Source: a virus. Taken from it: a stretch of DNA of 30,170 bases. The notes below the pieces were generated by a model. That model did not search any database, was not told where the DNA came from, and saw only the letters and a list, made by a program, of their open reading frames with translations. Positions 1 through 8,554 of this stretch are shown here, in pieces. Both the position numbers and the translations under genes were made by a program. The stretch is from positions 1 through 30,170 of IMG/VR virus record IMGVR_UViG_3300017992_000065. One strand, 5' to 3'. Every line of letters begins with the position of its first letter. The first letter of the stretch is position 1.

Positions 1-1110
1 GCGAAAGCGACGGTCTGGTCTCAGACTATGCTCCCCATGATCCGGGAAATGTTACCTCCCGACGCATACCAGGAAAACAAAGCCGAGGGAGTGGTCCGGT
101 TTTGGAACGGGTCCGAACTATGGGTTATGGGATTCGACGACAAGGAGCGAGTCGAGAAGGTCCTCGGGTCCGAGTACCTGGACGGCTATTTTTGCGAGGT
201 GAGTCAAATCTCCTGGTATGCGGCCGAGCTCGGAATGACCCGACTCGCTCAAGTAGTAACGGACGACCGCGGCCGGCCGGCAAAAAACCGGGGCTTTTTC
301 GATTGCAATCCGCCGAGCCCTCGACATTGGGCTCACCGGCTTTTTATCGAAAAGGTCGATCCGACGACCGGGGAGAAACGATCGGATCCGGAGGAGTTTA
401 TCGACCTGGCAATGAATCCGGCCGACAACGCCGCGAACCTCTCGGACTCTTTCCTTGCTCGTCTCGACAATCTCTCCGACCGGACCCGGCGCCGGATGAG
501 GGATGGGGAATGGTTGAAACCGGAGGGCGCGGTATTTGACAGGCTCGGCCCGGAGCATTTAATCTCGATCGAGGAGGTCCCGCCTCTCGAGTATTTTACT
601 GCCGGCGTCGACTTTGGGCTCAATATGGCCGGGGTTCTTATCGGATGGGCCGGGGATAACCTTTACGCGCTCGCGGACTATGGCGGCTACAACTTGACAA
701 CCTCCTCTTTCGATGAGGGTTTTACAGAGTGCCAAATAGAGTTACAATTTCAACCGGAGGACCCAGGGGAGCCCGGTCAAGAGCCGGAGCTCGAGCTCGT
801 AACATTCGGAGAGCTCGACTATACGGCATACTGCGACCCGGCCGGCGGCGAGCGGATCCAGGAGATAACAAACGGGACCGCGGCCAACAACTCTGTCGAG
901 CCAGGACTCGATTATCTGAATACGAAAATCGAGGCCGGCGAGCTCTACATAGTCGAGGACAATTGTCCGGGGCTTATGGGTGAGATATATGATTACAAAC
1001 GAGACGAAAACGGCCGTATCATCAAGGAGGCGGATCATTACGTCGACGCTTTCCGATATGGTGCTTTTTCGTTCGGGGTCGTCGGGGTCCCTTCAATCAC
1101 TCGAGTCTAA
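1..1110 (+). CDS. terL: Terminase large subunit, 5'-truncated by window edge
   Basis: This is the C-terminal part of the ATP-driven DNA packaging motor and headful nuclease. The reading frame is open from base 1, before the first ATG at 28, so the N-terminal ATPase start lies outside the window. An acidic segment YLDGYFCEVSQ sits where Walker B and the catalytic Glu are expected. A coupling-type motif, FFDCNPPSPRHW, follows. The RNase H-fold nuclease starts at AGVDFGLNMAG, whose Asp is the expected metal ligand, and a late Asp lies in VDAFRYGAF near the end. This order is that of the PBSX/Terminase_6 type families. The portal gene follows after 12 bp, the normal phage order. The small subunit would be upstream, outside the window. 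Confidence 0.93.
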   Translation, partial: AKATVWSQTMLPMIREMLPPDAYQENKAEGVVRFWNGSELWVMGFDDKERVEKVLGSEYLDGYFCEVSQISWYAAELGMTRLAQVVTDDRGRPAKNRGFFDCNPPSPRHWAHRLFIEKVDPTTGEKRSDPEEFIDLAMNPADNAANLSDSFLARLDNLSDRTRRRMRDGEWLKPEGAVFDRLGPEHLISIEEVPPLEYFTAGVDFGLNMAGVLIGWAGDNLYALADYGGYNLTTSSFDEGFTECQIELQFQPEDPGEPGQEPELELVTFGELDYTAYCDPAGGERIQEITNGTAANNSVEPGLDYLNTKIEAGELYIVEDNCPGLMGEIYDYKRDENGRIIKEADHYVDAFRYGAFSFGVVGVPSITRV

Positions 1111-1122
1111 AGCGGGGGAAAC

Positions 1123-3222
1123 ATGGAAATATTAGGATTCTCGATCACGTCGGCAAGGAGGCGCCGGGAGAGCGAGCTCTCCGGGGAGATCCAGGAGCTC
1201 AAAGCGGAGCTCGATCAAGTCAAGTCGATATCGTTGAACGACCCGATCCTGGCCCGGATATTCGCCGGCACATACGGGACTGGAAATAACGCGATCGGCG
1301 AGCTCCGGGATCCGCTCTACCAGATACCGATCGTTTATGCTTGTGTCCGCGCTCGGGCGGTCAATATCGGACAGGTCCCTTTCAAGCTCTACCGAAAAGG
1401 GACCGAGGATGCGATCACCTCCGGCGGCCTGGTCGACCTGTTCAACAACCCGAATCCGCTTCACTCGAGATATTCATTATGGGAGGGGACCGTGACCTCG
1501 ATCGATGCTCGAGGGAATGCCTACCTCGTACCGGACCCGGAGGAGGTCGGCGGGATCCCGCTCAATATGTGGCTATTCAACCCGGACCAGATCAAGCCGG
1601 CCAGGGCTCGAGCGACCGACGAGTGGGTCGGATGGTGGTTGAAACGAAAGGGACAGGACGACCTTTTCCTCGAGAAAGAGCAAGTCATACACATTAAAAA
1701 CTACAACCTCAAGGATAACCTACTCGGCGCGAATCCGCTCGAGGTCGCCAAAGCAACGAATCTCCTTGAGTGGGACTCGGTTCGATACAATTATTCGTTT
1801 TTCAAAAATGACGGTACGCCTCAAGTCGCTTTCGTCTCCGAGACGAAACTCGGGGCCCGCCGGAAAAAGGAGCTCGAGAAAACTCTCATCGAGGACGTGA
1901 AAGGACCGGACGGCGCTCATCATGGAGTACTCCTCGAGGGAGGCCTGGACGTGAAGCAACTCGGGATAAGTCAAAAGGATATGGAGTTCCTCCAGGGCCG
2001 GAAGTTCTCCCGCGAGGAAATTATGATGATCTACAAGGTCCCGAAAGCGGAGGTCGAGCTCTACGAGGATATGAACTACGCGACCGCGACCTCGGCCGAT
2101 CGCTCGTTTTGGAAAAAGACTTTGATCCCTCTCGGCCGGCAAATCCAGGAGGAGGTCAACCGCAAGTTTTTGTACGGGTTCAACGTCGAGGGCCGGTTCG
2201 ACTTTATGGCGATCGACGCTCTCAACGCGGAGCTCCTGGAGAAAGCGGAGGCCGCGGATAAATATGTCCGGATGGGGTATCCGCTCAACGTCGTGAACGA
2301 GCGGCTCAACCTGGGCTTTCCGGAAGTCGATCACGGGAACGAGCCGACGGTATTCGGGCCCTCGCTCATGTTGACACTACCGGACGGGGAGACGAAAGCG
2401 GTCGAGCTCCCTATGCGCGAAGTAACCGCGGAGATCATCGACGAGGACGAGCTCGCGAAAGGGATCCGGGCGAAAAAGTGGAATGAGCTTATGCAAAAGC
2501 TACTCCCGATCATGGGGAGAGCAACCTCCGACGTGAGACGATACTTTTTCAACGTGACTCAAAAGCTGTACAAGATCCTGGCAAAAGGGGCCGTCTCCAC
2601 GGTGACGAAAGAGTTCGAGGAGATCCCGGAGGACGAGATCCTCACCGCGTTCGATGACGAGGCTCTCAAGGCTGCCCTGGAGAAACATATCCTCGCGGCG
2701 CTCGAGGCCGGGGTCCTTTCGGTCGCCGGCTCGCCGGTGCTCCTGGAGAATCCCGCGGCCGCCCAGGTGCTCGCCGAGAAATTGATCAAGGTCCTCGAGA
2801 TCAACGACACCGCAAAGCGCGAAGTGATCGAGGCTCTCCGGAAAACGCTCCTCGAGGGGCTCGCGGAGGGAGTCGGCGAGGCGGAGCTCGAGTCCCGGAT
2901 TATCGATCGCATGGGCCAGAAAATGAAGGATATCCAGAAGCGGGCCCGGACTATTGCCAGGACCGAGATCGGATCCGCTTTCTCTCAAGGTCGATGGTCC
3001 TCGGTGGAGGAGACCGGAGCAAAGGGGATCCGGTGGATCTCGTCTCGAGACGATCGGGTCCGGGACACTCACCAGGACCTAGACGGGAAAACGACTCCGA
3101 TCGGTGAGTCGTTCGTTACTCAGAAGGGAAACACGATCCGCTTTCCGCATGATCCGAACGCGGCGGCGGAGGAAGTGATCAATTGTCGATGCACATTCGA
3201 GCCGATATACGATGAGGAGTAA
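1123..3222 (+). CDS. Portal protein (HK97 type) fused to a C-terminal MuF-like domain
   Basis: The 699-residue product is much longer than a usual HK97-type portal of about 400-450 residues. Residues 1 to roughly 430 look like the portal: a coiled N-terminus, then DPLYQIPIVYACVRARA, NPNPLHSRYSLWEG, HIKNYN and the clip/crown region with KFSREEIMMIYKVP. The last ~100 residues match the SPP1 gp7/Mu gpF minor head family, with ARTEIGSAFSQGRW, SSRDDRVRDTHQDLDG and the terminal INCRCTF motif. The portal forms the dodecameric DNA gate. MuF-type domains are minor capsid parts, sometimes ejected with DNA. Fusion of the two is known in some phages. The domain order is clear from the sequence; the fate of the MuF part is unknown. 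Confidence 0.92.
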   Translation: MEILGFSITSARRRRESELSGEIQELKAELDQVKSISLNDPILARIFAGTYGTGNNAIGELRDPLYQIPIVYACVRARAVNIGQVPFKLYRKGTEDAITSGGLVDLFNNPNPLHSRYSLWEGTVTSIDARGNAYLVPDPEEVGGIPLNMWLFNPDQIKPARARATDEWVGWWLKRKGQDDLFLEKEQVIHIKNYNLKDNLLGANPLEVAKATNLLEWDSVRYNYSFFKNDGTPQVAFVSETKLGARRKKELEKTLIEDVKGPDGAHHGVLLEGGLDVKQLGISQKDMEFLQGRKFSREEIMMIYKVPKAEVELYEDMNYATATSADRSFWKKTLIPLGRQIQEEVNRKFLYGFNVEGRFDFMAIDALNAELLEKAEAADKYVRMGYPLNVVNERLNLGFPEVDHGNEPTVFGPSLMLTLPDGETKAVELPMREVTAEIIDEDELAKGIRAKKWNELMQKLLPIMGRATSDVRRYFFNVTQKLYKILAKGAVSTVTKEFEEIPEDEILTAFDDEALKAALEKHILAALEAGVLSVAGSPVLLENPAAAQVLAEKLIKVLEINDTAKREVIEALRKTLLEGLAEGVGEAELESRIIDRMGQKMKDIQKRARTIARTEIGSAFSQGRWSSVEETGAKGIRWISSRDDRVRDTHQDLDGKTTPIGESFVTQKGNTIRFPHDPNAAAEEVINCRCTFEPIYDEE

Positions 3223-3225
3223 ACG

Positions 3226-3924
3226 GTGAAAACGAAAAAAGGGACCATAGACGAAAAAGTGAACGACCAGGCCGCGGCCGCAATACAGCGAGGGATTGAC
3301 GAAAAGCTCGGGATCATGGAGATCCGCTCGTTGAACGGGATCCAGATCAAGCAACAAGAGGAGGATATTTTCCGGATCACCGCGTCGACCTCGGACGTCG
3401 ACCGGGACGAGGAGATCGTCGAGCCCTCCGGAGTAAACAACCTGGATTTTTATCTCAAATACAATCCGGTGATCCTGTTCGCGCACGATCACTGGACCAG
3501 GCCGCCGATCGGAAAGGCCGTCGCCGGCCAGGTAAAGCCGCGATCGCTCGAGCTCGACATCGAGTTCGCGCCGACGCCATTCGCCCAGGAGATCAAGAGT
3601 CTATATGAGGGCGGATTTATGAACAGCTTCTCGATCGGATTCATCCCGGTAAAGCGGGAATATACCGACGAGGGGATCGCGGTCTATACAGAGTTCGAGC
3701 TCCTGGAGGTGTCCGCGGTGTCGGTCCCGGCGAACGCGAACGCGACAATCCAGAGGGCCCTCGAGGGGGCTTGTCAAAAGGGGCTCGAGTTTCCTATCAT
3801 GGAGTCAATCATCGGCCGGAACGAATCAAAGCGAAGTAAGCCGGAGCCTAAAGGCGAGAGCGCGGAAAAGCGGCGGATCCTATCCCTTGCCGATGTGTAT
3901 CTCAATCAAGGGGAAAAACAGTGA
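3226..3924 (+). CDS. Prohead maturation protease (HK97 gp4/U35-like)
   Basis: Serine protease that cleaves the capsid scaffold domain during head maturation. The 232-residue product has the family pattern: a beta-rich start with STSDVDRDEEIVEP, a His in NPVILFAHDH (about residue 87), and the nucleophile in NSFSIGF (Ser about 136), followed by LEVSAVSVPANANA. The start is GTG at 3226, preceded by GAGGAG with a short spacer, 3 bp after the portal stop. The C-terminal ~50 residues are polar and basic, probably a linker. The capsid gene starts within its stop codon (GTGA), so translation is probably coupled. Confidence 0.92.
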   Translation: MKTKKGTIDEKVNDQAAAAIQRGIDEKLGIMEIRSLNGIQIKQQEEDIFRITASTSDVDRDEEIVEPSGVNNLDFYLKYNPVILFAHDHWTRPPIGKAVAGQVKPRSLELDIEFAPTPFAQEIKSLYEGGFMNSFSIGFIPVKREYTDEGIAVYTEFELLEVSAVSVPANANATIQRALEGACQKGLEFPIMESIIGRNESKRSKPEPKGESAEKRRILSLADVYLNQGEKQ

Positions 3925-5249
3925 ACAAAATCGAATTGCTGAAACAGCTTATCAGCAAAACCGAGGATCCCGCCGAGCTCGAGGAGCTCAACAAACAGCT
4001 ACTCGAGGCGATCGAGGACGAGGCGCGGGAAAAGGCCGAAAAAGAGGCGAAAGAAAAATACGAGGCGAAACTCCTCGAGCAAAAGAAAGGCGAAACCGGC
4101 CTCGCGAAAGCGGCCGCTCTACCGGGCGGGGATCCCGATCCGAACGCCGGAGCCTACGCCGGCCAGGTGAAAGTCGTCGAGGCGGGAATGTATAAAGGCT
4201 ACTCGCTCAAGAGGGCCCGCGGCACGTTGACTAATGACGGCCGGATTCATCCGGGTCTCCAGAAACTCGCGAAAGCGGATCCCGACTCCGCGGACCTGGT
4301 TTGCAAATGGATGGTCGATCAGCTTCTCAAGGCGAGTCAATTCAATCCTGGAATGTCGCCTCAACAGAAAGCGCAAATGGTCGAGGGGACCGACGCTCTC
4401 GGCGGATACACAACTCCGACCGAGGAGCGCGAGGCGATCCTTTCGTACATCCGGGAGGTCTCTCTCGCTCTCCCGAATGTGACTACAATCCCGATGCAGT
4501 CGGACTCTATGACCATGAGCCGGGAGGATTTCAAGGTCCAGGTGAATTACACCGACGAGGCGAGCGACGCGACCGAGACCTCCGCGACCTTTGCGTCGAT
4601 CACGCTCACTCCTAAAAGGATGGACGCATACACCAAAGTGTCTAACGAGCTCATCGACGACTCCTCGGTCCCCGGCGGGATCGCGGGTCTCCTGGCCGGC
4701 CAGTTTTTCGAGGCCGTCGGCCAGAAAGTCGACTCGACCGTATTCATCGGGACCGGGGACCCTGTCTCCGGTGTTTTCCTTTCGGCTGGGACGAGCGTCG
4801 TATTCTCGAGCGGCTCGACCGCTTTCTCCGAGCTCCTCGAGTCCAACATGAGGACCGCGATCCGTAATATCAGGACCCGCCGGCTCGCCGCGGCGAAGTG
4901 GTACGCTCACCGGGTCCCGACCTGGGATTATGTCTACGGACTCCAGGACGGAAACAACCGGCCATATTTCATCGAGTCGATGGTCGCGGGAGCGCCTCAC
5001 CAGGCGTGGGGGTATCCGTTCCTCTTGCCAGAGGAAGCGCCGCAAACAAGCGCGGCGGCAACCGGGTTTATTGTGTTCGGGGACCTTCGCGGGTTTATAG
5101 TCGGGGAGCGTATGACGAACGTGAACCTATTCGTCGACCCGTACTCGCTGTCGAGGTCCAACTCGACGCAGTACCTACTCTTTACGAGGTGGGCCTATGC
5201 TCACGGGCTCAACGAGTACTACACAAGGATTGTTACGGCCGCGAGCTAA
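3921..5249 (+). CDS. Major capsid protein, HK97 fold, with N-terminal delta (scaffold) domain
   Basis: The main shell protein, 442 residues. About the first 60 residues form a charged coiled coil (LEELNKQLLEAIEDEAREKA), typical of a scaffold domain removed by the protease encoded just upstream. The shell domain shows GGYTTPTEE, an IREVSLALPNVTTIPM segment, TFASITLTPKRMDAYTKVSNEL and FIGTGDPVSGVF, all standard landmarks of HK97-type capsid proteins. The start is GTG overlapping the protease TGA. A strong terminator lies 45 bp after the stop, which should separate expression of this abundant protein from the cassette behind it. Confidence 0.95.
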   Translation: MNKIELLKQLISKTEDPAELEELNKQLLEAIEDEAREKAEKEAKEKYEAKLLEQKKGETGLAKAAALPGGDPDPNAGAYAGQVKVVEAGMYKGYSLKRARGTLTNDGRIHPGLQKLAKADPDSADLVCKWMVDQLLKASQFNPGMSPQQKAQMVEGTDALGGYTTPTEEREAILSYIREVSLALPNVTTIPMQSDSMTMSREDFKVQVNYTDEASDATETSATFASITLTPKRMDAYTKVSNELIDDSSVPGGIAGLLAGQFFEAVGQKVDSTVFIGTGDPVSGVFLSAGTSVVFSSGSTAFSELLESNMRTAIRNIRTRRLAAAKWYAHRVPTWDYVYGLQDGNNRPYFIESMVAGAPHQAWGYPFLLPEEAPQTSAAATGFIVFGDLRGFIVGERMTNVNLFVDPYSLSRSNSTQYLLFTRWAYAHGLNEYYTRIVTAAS

Positions 5250-5294
5250 ACGGCCGCGGTTGCACTCCTCCGGCGCATGGAGGCTATATCGAGA

Positions 5295-5324
5295 GGACGA
5301 GCGAGCCGGCGCTCGTCCTTTTTT
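5295..5324 (+). terminator. Intrinsic terminator after the capsid gene
   Basis: A perfect 9-bp stem, GGACGAGCG (5295-5303) with CGCTCGTCC (5310-5318), closes a 6-nt loop AGCCGG. Six T residues follow at 5319-5324, then GTTTT. This is a classic Rho-independent terminator. It lies between the capsid gene and the glycosyltransferase and would lower, or conditionally block, transcription of the modification and tail genes. Confidence 0.88.
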
Positions 5325-5349
5325 GTTTTGAAAAGGGGAGTATCTCAAA

Positions 5350-6441
5350 ATGAAAATTGCATGGATGAGCGATTGGAATCGATGGGGAAACGGGAAAGGA
5401 TACTCGGTCCATAACGGGAATATGAAAAAGTGGAGCGAGGGTCTCCCGGACGTCGAGATCGTCGACGATCCTTTCAAGGCTCCGGTCGTCCTGGATATCG
5501 TAGTCCCTCCCGGATACAAGCCGGTCCCTGGCCGTTTCAATGTCCTTTTCACTATGTACGAAATGGGGACAATCCCGAAAGACTGGATCGAGCCGATCAA
5601 CCTCGCCGATTTCATTATCGTTCCTTGCGAACACAACCGCCGGCTATTTCAGAACTACACCGACAAACCGATCGCGGTATGTCCGGAGGGAGTGGATCCC
5701 GCGGTTTATCAGTATGTCGCTCGCGACGCCGGCGTCCTTTGCGAGATCGCTCCGGGATCCGGGACCTATTACCGAAAAATGCCAGGTAATAAACACTTCA
5801 ACTTTTTATGGGTCGGGGCCTCGAATCCCCGGAAAGGTTTCGAGCTCGTTTGTCAGGCTTGGGAGGAGTGGATCGCGACCGAGCCGCAAGAGGTGATCGA
5901 GAATACCAGGCTCATAATGAAAACGACGAAAGAGAGCGAGCCAGAGTCTACGAAATGGATGTTCGGCGCGATCATCGATACACGCCGGCTCCCGGACGAC
6001 GAGCTCGTCAACCTTTACAACAAGTCTCACGCTTTCCTCCTCCCGTCGATGGGCGAGGGATGGGGGCTCACGTTATGCGAGGGGCAAGCGACCGGGCTCC
6101 CGTGTGTGTATACTCCCTGGTCCGGGCCGGTCGACTTTATGAAAAAGGAATGGTCCTATCCGGCGAAATGGAAAACGATCCCCATGAGGGCGGTCCGGAA
6201 AAAGAGCGTCGACGGCGAGGAGCTCGAGCTCGCTCACCAGGGGCCCGTCGCTTGTGCGTCGGTGAAGTCTATCACACAACGGATGCGTCAAATATACTAC
6301 GGGTACGAGGAGGCCCTCTTGAAAGGGTACAAGGGCTCGTATCATATCCGGAATAACTTCACCTGGAGAAAGTCGGCGATCAAATTGTGCGAGATCCTGG
6401 CCGAGGCGTCCGGGCAAGAGTGGACCGCGCCGGCGGAATAG
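5350..6441 (+). CDS. Glycosyltransferase, GT-B fold, GT4-like
   Basis: Probably transfers a sugar from a nucleotide-sugar donor; acceptor and sugar cannot be read from the sequence. In the 363-residue product the C-terminal donor domain begins at FLWVGASNPRKGFEL (about 152-166). It carries the E-x7-E signature of retaining GT4 enzymes in GEGWGLTLCE (Glu 236 and Glu 244), followed by ATGLPCVYTPWSGP. The N-terminal half has a Rossmann-like pattern ending in ADFIIVPCEHNRRLF. No signal peptide or membrane segment is visible, so it should be cytoplasmic. It is the first gene after the capsid terminator and is followed 10 bp later by a sulfotransferase-like gene. Capsid glycosylation by phage-encoded transferases is known in other phages; here it is an inference from position. 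Confidence 0.85.
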   Translation: MKIAWMSDWNRWGNGKGYSVHNGNMKKWSEGLPDVEIVDDPFKAPVVLDIVVPPGYKPVPGRFNVLFTMYEMGTIPKDWIEPINLADFIIVPCEHNRRLFQNYTDKPIAVCPEGVDPAVYQYVARDAGVLCEIAPGSGTYYRKMPGNKHFNFLWVGASNPRKGFELVCQAWEEWIATEPQEVIENTRLIMKTTKESEPESTKWMFGAIIDTRRLPDDELVNLYNKSHAFLLPSMGEGWGLTLCEGQATGLPCVYTPWSGPVDFMKKEWSYPAKWKTIPMRAVRKKSVDGEELELAHQGPVACASVKSITQRMRQIYYGYEEALLKGYKGSYHIRNNFTWRKSAIKLCEILAEASGQEWTAPAE

Positions 6442-6451
6442 GGAGGACCAG

Positions 6452-7090
6452 GTGATCGAGTATCCGATCCGCTTTCTACACATAATCAAAACCGGCGGAT
6501 CAACGATCGCTCGACACTTGTCAAAACACGTCGACGGATTCCGGGATCTCGATATGCACCGAGAGCCGGCCCCTGGGAGCTCCCTCGTTTTTGAAATGGG
6601 CCATAATATGAGACCGGGCGGATCCGGATCGATGATCACAATCTGGAGGGATCCCGCGGCCTGGTTGACGTCCGGATATAATCATGCTTGCGCTCGAGGA
6701 TACTCGGGATCCTTTCTCGAGTGGTACGAGGCCGGCAAGCGGGACGGGGTGAACCTGGCCGGCGGCCGATATAGCCGAATGGTGATATGGTGCTCGACGT
6801 ATTGGAAAATCCCCGCGACGGTCGAGGCGGTGATCGAGGTCCTCGAGGATTGCGAGCTCGTCCTCCTCACCGAGGAGCTCGACCAGGACCTCCCGGAGCT
6901 CTTTCGTTTCCTGGGGGTCCCGGAGACCTACGAGCGCCGGCGGGTCGCCGGAGAGTTCGATCCGGAGGACGGGGTTTTTATCCCGTGTTATAGAATCGAC
7001 GATCAGAATCTACTCGAGCGGATCCGGGAGGAGAATCCGGCCGACTACGAGATATATAATTACGTCAAGAAAAGGAGAGCGAAGCAATGA
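6452..7090 (+). CDS. Sulfotransferase-like protein (PAPS-dependent type)
   Basis: The 212-residue product begins with RFLHIIKTGGSTIARHL, which matches the 5'-phosphosulfate-binding loop of carbohydrate sulfotransferases (FxHIPKTGGTS type). ITIWRDPAAWLTSGYNHA follows at about 62-79 and matches the 3'-phosphate-binding motif (RDPxxRxxSxY type). Later, LVLLTEELDQDLPELFRFLGVP resembles the conserved C-terminal part of these enzymes. Known members move sulfate from PAPS to sugars or tyrosine. The start is GTG at 6452 with GGAGG 5 bp upstream; the end overlaps the radical SAM gene by ATGA. The central part between the two motifs is short, so the acceptor specificity is open. A degenerate or other P-loop-like role cannot be excluded. 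Confidence 0.72.
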   Translation: MIEYPIRFLHIIKTGGSTIARHLSKHVDGFRDLDMHREPAPGSSLVFEMGHNMRPGGSGSMITIWRDPAAWLTSGYNHACARGYSGSFLEWYEAGKRDGVNLAGGRYSRMVIWCSTYWKIPATVEAVIEVLEDCELVLLTEELDQDLPELFRFLGVPETYERRRVAGEFDPEDGVFIPCYRIDDQNLLERIREENPADYEIYNYVKKRRAKQ

Positions 7091-7908
7091 CGGTAAAAAT
7101 CAGCATTACAACGGAATGCGGCGCGAAGTGTAAAACGTGCCCGGTATGGCAAAAGAAAAAGGAGACAATGTCGGTCGACACGTTCCGGCTACTTTGGGCC
7201 CGCGTCAATTCCTGGCCGGGCATCTCAAAAATCTTTATCAACTCGACCGGGGACGTAAACTCCCTCCCGAACAAGCGGGAGTATTTCAACATAATCGAAA
7301 AGCTCCAGGGCCCGCCGGTCTCGATCACAATGAACGGCCGCGGGTTCGATTACGTCCCTCGAGTGGATACTCTGATTTTTTCATTCAACGGAAGCAATAA
7401 AGACAATTATGAACATACGACCGGCCTCGACTTCGAGGAGACGGTCCGCAATATCAAGAGCAAGTATCAGGAGATCAGGGAGCGGACGAAATATCGGGAG
7501 GTCAACTATCTTGTGTGGAGAGAGAACGCCGGCGGCGAGTCGGAGTTCCTGGACCTATGGCGAGACTTTCCGGGGATCCTCCGGATCGGGTATAAATGCG
7601 AGAATCAATTCGGCGAGTATTTCGGCGCGGTCCCCGGCATGGAGGACGAGGAGCGGATCCCGTGTGATTATCTCGAGGGGATCACGATCGCTCCTAATTG
7701 CCAGGTGATCCGGTGTGCTCACGACTTCGATTTTTCAACCTCCTGGGGGAACGCTCTCGAGGATCCGATCGGGAAGATCCTCGCGAATCCGGACCGAATC
7801 AAATTGATCGAGGCACACAACCAGGGGGACTATCCGGGACTATGCGAATCGTGCAACTATAATGTCAGTACGGCCGGTAAGTTCTTTTATACAAAGGGGG
7901 CCGAATAA
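7087..7908 (+). CDS. Radical SAM protein with SPASM-like C-terminal domain
   Basis: The 273-residue product has a radical SAM cluster motif near the N-terminus, Cys11-x3-Cys15-x2-Cys18 (TECGAKCKTC). A partial TIM-barrel pattern follows (FINSTGDVNSLP, VSITMNGRGF, DTLIFSFNGS). The C-terminal part carries further cysteines at 193, 205, 210, 253 and 256, in the arrangement IPCDYLEGITIAPNC...IRC, then GNALEDPIGKIL, then GLCESC. That is the layout of a SPASM/twitch domain, which binds auxiliary iron-sulfur clusters. Such enzymes modify peptides, proteins or sugars through a 5'-deoxyadenosyl radical. Its start overlaps the sulfotransferase stop (ATGA), so the two are likely made together. Substrate unknown; virion protein or glycan is inferred. 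Confidence 0.85.
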   Translation: MTVKISITTECGAKCKTCPVWQKKKETMSVDTFRLLWARVNSWPGISKIFINSTGDVNSLPNKREYFNIIEKLQGPPVSITMNGRGFDYVPRVDTLIFSFNGSNKDNYEHTTGLDFEETVRNIKSKYQEIRERTKYREVNYLVWRENAGGESEFLDLWRDFPGILRIGYKCENQFGEYFGAVPGMEDEERIPCDYLEGITIAPNCQVIRCAHDFDFSTSWGNALEDPIGKILANPDRIKLIEAHNQGDYPGLCESCNYNVSTAGKFFYTKGAE

Positions 7909-8553
7909 ATGGCAATTAACAGCGAGGTCGCTCTGGTTTCACTGGATACTTTGAAGGTGTTCCTTGCGGACACTCAGACCGACGACTTTATAAGCGACGA
8001 TAGTTACGACGCAAAGCTCGAGGGCATAATCGACGCGGTCGGGAGGTTTTTCAATACCTATACAGAGCGGACGCTCGTCGAGGCGGAGCATACCGAATAC
8101 CTCGACGGGGATGGATCCTCGACGATCCTCCTCCCTCAATTCCCGATTATATCGACGACCTCGGAGATCGAGGTCTATGTCGACATCGATCGGGAGTATC
8201 CGGCGAGCTCGAAAATCGCCGCGGATAAAATCATAATCTACTCGAAAGAGGGAGTCGTCCGGATCGAGGACGACGTATTCACCGAGGGCCCGCAATCGGT
8301 AAAGGTCGTATACACGGCCGGCTATGAGCTCACGTCGGACGACGGGGAGCTCCTCCCGGAGGATCTCCGCGAGGCGGCCCTCATGACATGCGGGGCCCTT
8401 TGGAAAACCGAAAAGGAGAAGCTATTCAAAACGTCGGCGGTTACGATCGCCGGCGGGAGCGCGACCTTTGACGTCGACGAGGCTCTCCCAAAGTTTGCGA
8501 AAGAGGTCCTCGAGCTCTATGTCGCGACGGATCGCGCCGGCATAATCTGGTAA
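7909..8553 (+). CDS. Head-tail connector, HK97 gp6-like
   Basis: The 214-residue product starts directly after the radical SAM stop. It has the outline of adaptor proteins that bind beneath the portal: an N-terminal helical part (SLDTLKVFLADTQTDD, KLEGIIDAVGRFFNTYTER), a beta-rich middle, a VKVVYTAGYE strand and a helical end (LPEDLREAALMTCGALW). VxYxAGY...P.dl..A...l is a common signature of these connectors. It resumes the structural gene order interrupted by the three-enzyme cassette. Function rests on family pattern plus position. Confidence 0.8.
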   Translation: MAINSEVALVSLDTLKVFLADTQTDDFISDDSYDAKLEGIIDAVGRFFNTYTERTLVEAEHTEYLDGDGSSTILLPQFPIISTTSEIEVYVDIDREYPASSKIAADKIIIYSKEGVVRIEDDVFTEGPQSVKVVYTAGYELTSDDGELLPEDLREAALMTCGALWKTEKEKLFKTSAVTIAGGSATFDVDEALPKFAKEVLELYVATDRAGIIW

Positions 8554-8554
8554 C

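Noticed and set aside
7087-7908. 7-carboxy-7-deazaguanine synthase (DNA modification) as identity of the radical SAM protein
   Set aside because: The SPASM-type C-terminal cysteines and length do not fit that enzyme, and no other deazaguanine pathway genes are present.
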